Shown piece by piece: positions 62,290 to 64,000 of a DNA stretch of 64,000 bases. The position numbers were made by a program, and so were the translations under genes. This DNA comes from Agrobacterium vaccinii (lineage in GTDB: Bacteria > Pseudomonadota > Alphaproteobacteria > Rhizobiales > Rhizobiaceae): positions 661,501 to 725,500 of the forward strand of contig NZ_CP054151.1 of the NCBI RefSeq assembly GCF_021310995.1, read 5' to 3'. Numbering within the stretch: the first letter of the stretch is position 1; each line of letters opens with the position of its first letter. A model generated the notes under the pieces. That model was not told the DNA's origin and ran no database searches. It saw only the letters and a program-made list of their open reading frames with translations.

Positions 62290-63210
62290 TCAACCGGCTC
62301 TCGTCGGTCTGTCCAACACGCGCTTGCCCATCAGGCTTGCAGTGAGGTCCACCATAAGGCGTGCGGTTTTTCCGCGTTCATCGAGAAACGGGTTGAGTTC
62401 AACGAGATCGAGGCTGGAGACAAGGCCGCTATCACAGAGCATTTCCATAACAAGATGCGCTTCACGGAAGGTGGCGCCGCCCGGGACCGTGGTGCCGACG
62501 GCTGGCGCAATGGCCGGATCGAGGAAATCGACATCGAGGCTGACATGCAGCAATCCGTTGGCGGCAACGACCCTCTCCAGAAAGGCGCGAAGCAAGACGC
62601 CGACGCCATGTTCATCGATCATTCGCATGTCGTAGATGGTGACGCCGGTCTCGCTCAAGGCGGCGCTTTCTGCGGGATCGACACTGCGGATGCCGATCAT
62701 GCAGATATTGGCAGGATCGACCGGGTTCGTCACCGGCGGGAAATAGCCATCGAAGCCGTGGCGACCACTGTAATAGGCGACCGGCGTGCCGTGCAGATTG
62801 CCGCTGCGCGTCGTGTCCAGCGTGTGAAAATCGGTGTGCGCATCCAGCCAAAGCACGAAAAGCGGGCGGTTGCGTTCTGCAGCGCGCCTTGCCACACCGG
62901 TCACGCTGCCCGCTGAGATAGCATGGTCGCCACCCAAGAAGATCGGCATCGCATTCTCACTCTCGAGATAGGCGACGTCCGCCAGCGCTTCCGTCCATGC
63001 GACGGTTTCCGAGAGGTGATGGACGGCGTGGTTGGGGTGCGAAAATTCGCGCATGGGTGCTGGCGTCACATTGCCGATATCGACAACGACATGTTCTAAA
63101 TCCTCAAGCGAGGTCTTCAGTCCGGCAACGCGAAGGGCACTAGGTCCCATTTCACATCCCAGTTGCCCGGCACCTATTTGCAGCGGAACTCCAATCAGCC
63201 TGCATTCCAT
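62290..63210 (-). CDS. Arginase
   Basis: The 306-aa manganese hydrolase has the ureohydrolase signatures GGDHAISAGS, WLDAHTDFHT and SLDVDFLDPAIAP, with the His and Asp ligands in place. The C-terminal ELNPFLDERGKTARLMVDL matches arginases. It splits arginine into ornithine and urea. It heads an operon with the cyclodeaminase and is divergent from an Lrp-type regulator, the usual control of this pathway in Agrobacterium relatives. Confidence 0.93.
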   Translation of the reverse strand: MECRLIGVPLQIGAGQLGCEMGPSALRVAGLKTSLEDLEHVVVDIGNVTPAPMREFSHPNHAVHHLSETVAWTEALADVAYLESENAMPIFLGGDHAISAGSVTGVARRAAERNRPLFVLWLDAHTDFHTLDTTRSGNLHGTPVAYYSGRHGFDGYFPPVTNPVDPANICMIGIRSVDPAESAALSETGVTIYDMRMIDEHGVGVLLRAFLERVVAANGLLHVSLDVDFLDPAIAPAVGTTVPGGATFREAHLVMEMLCDSGLVSSLDLVELNPFLDERGKTARLMVDLTASLMGKRVLDRPTRAG

Positions 63211-63269
63211 CCAAATCTCCCTTCGATTTAAGGAAATTCAAACATCTGACGATGGCGAAATGAACGATA

Positions 63270-63284
63270 TATATTGGCAATATA
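63270..63284. promoter_or_regulatory. AT-rich dyad, candidate Lrp site
   Basis: TATATT-GGC-AATATA is a perfect 6-bp dyad with a 3-nt centre in the 105-bp divergent gap between the arginase and Lrp-type genes. Size and AT-rich arms fit Lrp/AsnC binding sites. Confidence 0.55.
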
Positions 63285-63315
63285 GTCGAAACATTCTACC
63301 ATTTTGGCTCATGTG

Positions 63316-63771
63316 ATGAGCAAAGCGGCAAATATGGATGATCTGGACAAAAAGTTGGTGACGCTGCTGCGCCACAATGGGCGGCGAAGCATTTCCGATC
63401 TTGCGCTAGAAACCGAGACGTCACGTGCCACCGTGCGTGCGCGCATCGAGCGGCTGGAGGCCAACGGCACTATCATCGGCTATACGGTGATCCTGCGCGC
63501 AGATGCGGTCGAGGAGGCTGTGCGCGGGATCATGATGATCGAGATCGAAGGCCACGTGACCGACAGGGTCATCAGGGCGCTGGGCGGCTTTCCCGAAATA
63601 TCGGAGGTCCATTCCACCAACGGGCGGTGGGACCTGATCGTCGAACTCAGCGCCGCGACGCTGAGCGATTTCGATTCCATCCTGCGCCGCATCCGGCTGG
63701 TTCCGGGCATCACCGGCAGCGAGACCAGCCTGCTTCTGTCCACGTCACGCTCAACGAGAGCACGACTGTAG
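63316..63771 (+). CDS. Lrp/AsnC-family regulator
   Basis: The 151-aa protein starts at the ATG at 63316 or shortly after (MDDL). The helix-turn-helix is LDKKLVTLLRHNGRRSISDLALETETSRATVRARIERLEANGTIIGYTV. The C-terminal RAM-type ligand domain (GGFPEISEVHSTNGRWDLIVELSA) follows. It is divergent from the arginase operon and probably activates it in response to arginine, as ArcR or OccR-type partners do; this is inference. Confidence 0.9.
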   Translation: MSKAANMDDLDKKLVTLLRHNGRRSISDLALETETSRATVRARIERLEANGTIIGYTVILRADAVEEAVRGIMMIEIEGHVTDRVIRALGGFPEISEVHSTNGRWDLIVELSAATLSDFDSILRRIRLVPGITGSETSLLLSTSRSTRARL

Positions 63772-63773
63772 CC

Positions 63774-64000
63774 TCACGCCACGCGCATGCCTTCGCGCCA
63801 GACGCCCGCGATAAAGGGCGGCAGTCCTGCCGTTGCCCGCACTCTGACGATATCCGCCCGCCGCCCCACGTCGATGCGGCCACGATCGAAAAGCTTGGCC
63901 GCATCCGCAGGGTTGGCGGAGATCAGCCTGATCGCGTGGGGCAGATTGATGATTTGCTTCTCCCACAACAGAAAGGCAGCCTGAACGAGGCTGAACGGCA
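63774..64000 (-). CDS. phnM: PhnM-like amidohydrolase, C-terminal part
   Basis: Only the last 75 codons are inside the window; the gene continues to the right. The visible end reads PFSLVQAAFLLWEKQIINLPHAIRLISANPADAAKLFDRGRIDVGRRADIVRV, matching the C-terminus of the ribophosphonate triphosphate hydrolase PhnM (AANPA, D-x-G-x-I-x-x-G-x-x-A-D). It acts in C-P lyase phosphonate degradation. Other phn genes would be expected just beyond the edge. Another amidohydrolase cannot be excluded from the fragment. Confidence 0.75.
   Translation of the reverse strand, partial: PFSLVQAAFLLWEKQIINLPHAIRLISANPADAAKLFDRGRIDVGRRADIVRVRATAGLPPFIAGVWREGMRVA

Noticed and set aside
1..64000. CRISPR array
   Set aside because: No series of regularly spaced identical repeats was seen; the only multi-copy blocks are the two retron-flanking repeats, regulatory dyads and IS ends.

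Overview
The window looks like a chromosomal segment of an alphaproteobacterium of the Rhizobiaceae, most like Agrobacterium or Rhizobium. This rests on protein style, the TRAP/ABC-rich catabolic gene content, an IS427-group insertion sequence (a group first described in Agrobacterium) and FadR/TetR dyads of rhizobial type. No database search was possible, so the genus is an inference.

Region 1 (1-9031) is an accessory island ending at the 3' side of a tRNA-Ser(CGA) gene. It holds the start of a serine recombinase, three genes of unknown function, a tyrosine integrase, a complete retron, and a large AAA_13-type ATPase. The retron comprises a predicted msr-msd RNA, an NDT-like effector of the St85/Ec86 type and a reverse transcriptase with NAxxH, YADD and VTG motifs. 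Two imperfect direct repeats in the same orientation flank the retron, next to the integrase. This is the most notable part of the window.

Region 2 (9187-20545) is core-like. An N-formylglutamate amidohydrolase, a QEGLA/DUF1704 putative metallopeptidase and a GshB-like ATP-grasp ligase form one operon. Convergent to it lie an alpha-2-macroglobulin with a PAN domain and a PBP1C that overlap by 4 bp.

Region 3 (20764-28409) holds kduI-kdgF for pectin uronate breakdown, an IS427-group element inserted in the stop codon of a Trm112-like gene, a Lon-substrate-domain protein, a YbbN-like thioredoxin, a Pro-tRNA editing enzyme, tRNA-Gly(GCC), an M20 amidohydrolase and a D,D-carboxypeptidase.

Region 4 (28442-35589) is a TetR-controlled RND pump with two lipoprotein adaptors (TriABC-like), followed by a lipoprotein alpha/beta hydrolase. 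Region 5 (35678-44588) is a FadR-type regulon: FAH-family enzyme plus TRAP transporter, regulator, FAD-linked oxidase, and a DenD-like sugar-acid dehydrogenase, with dyads near the promoters. A Cds1-like PLP enzyme follows.

Region 6 (44620-56614) is a two-operon carbohydrate regulon. A six-gene ABC transporter/oxidoreductase operon and a four-gene catabolic operon lie on either side of a TetR-family gene. The same 14-bp dyad lies at both promoters. Region 7 (56632-64000) has an orphan family-5 binding protein, an SGNH hydrolase, an acid-sugar dehydratase-like enolase, a DMT exporter, an arginase-ornithine cyclodeaminase pair with an Lrp regulator, and the 3' end of phnM.
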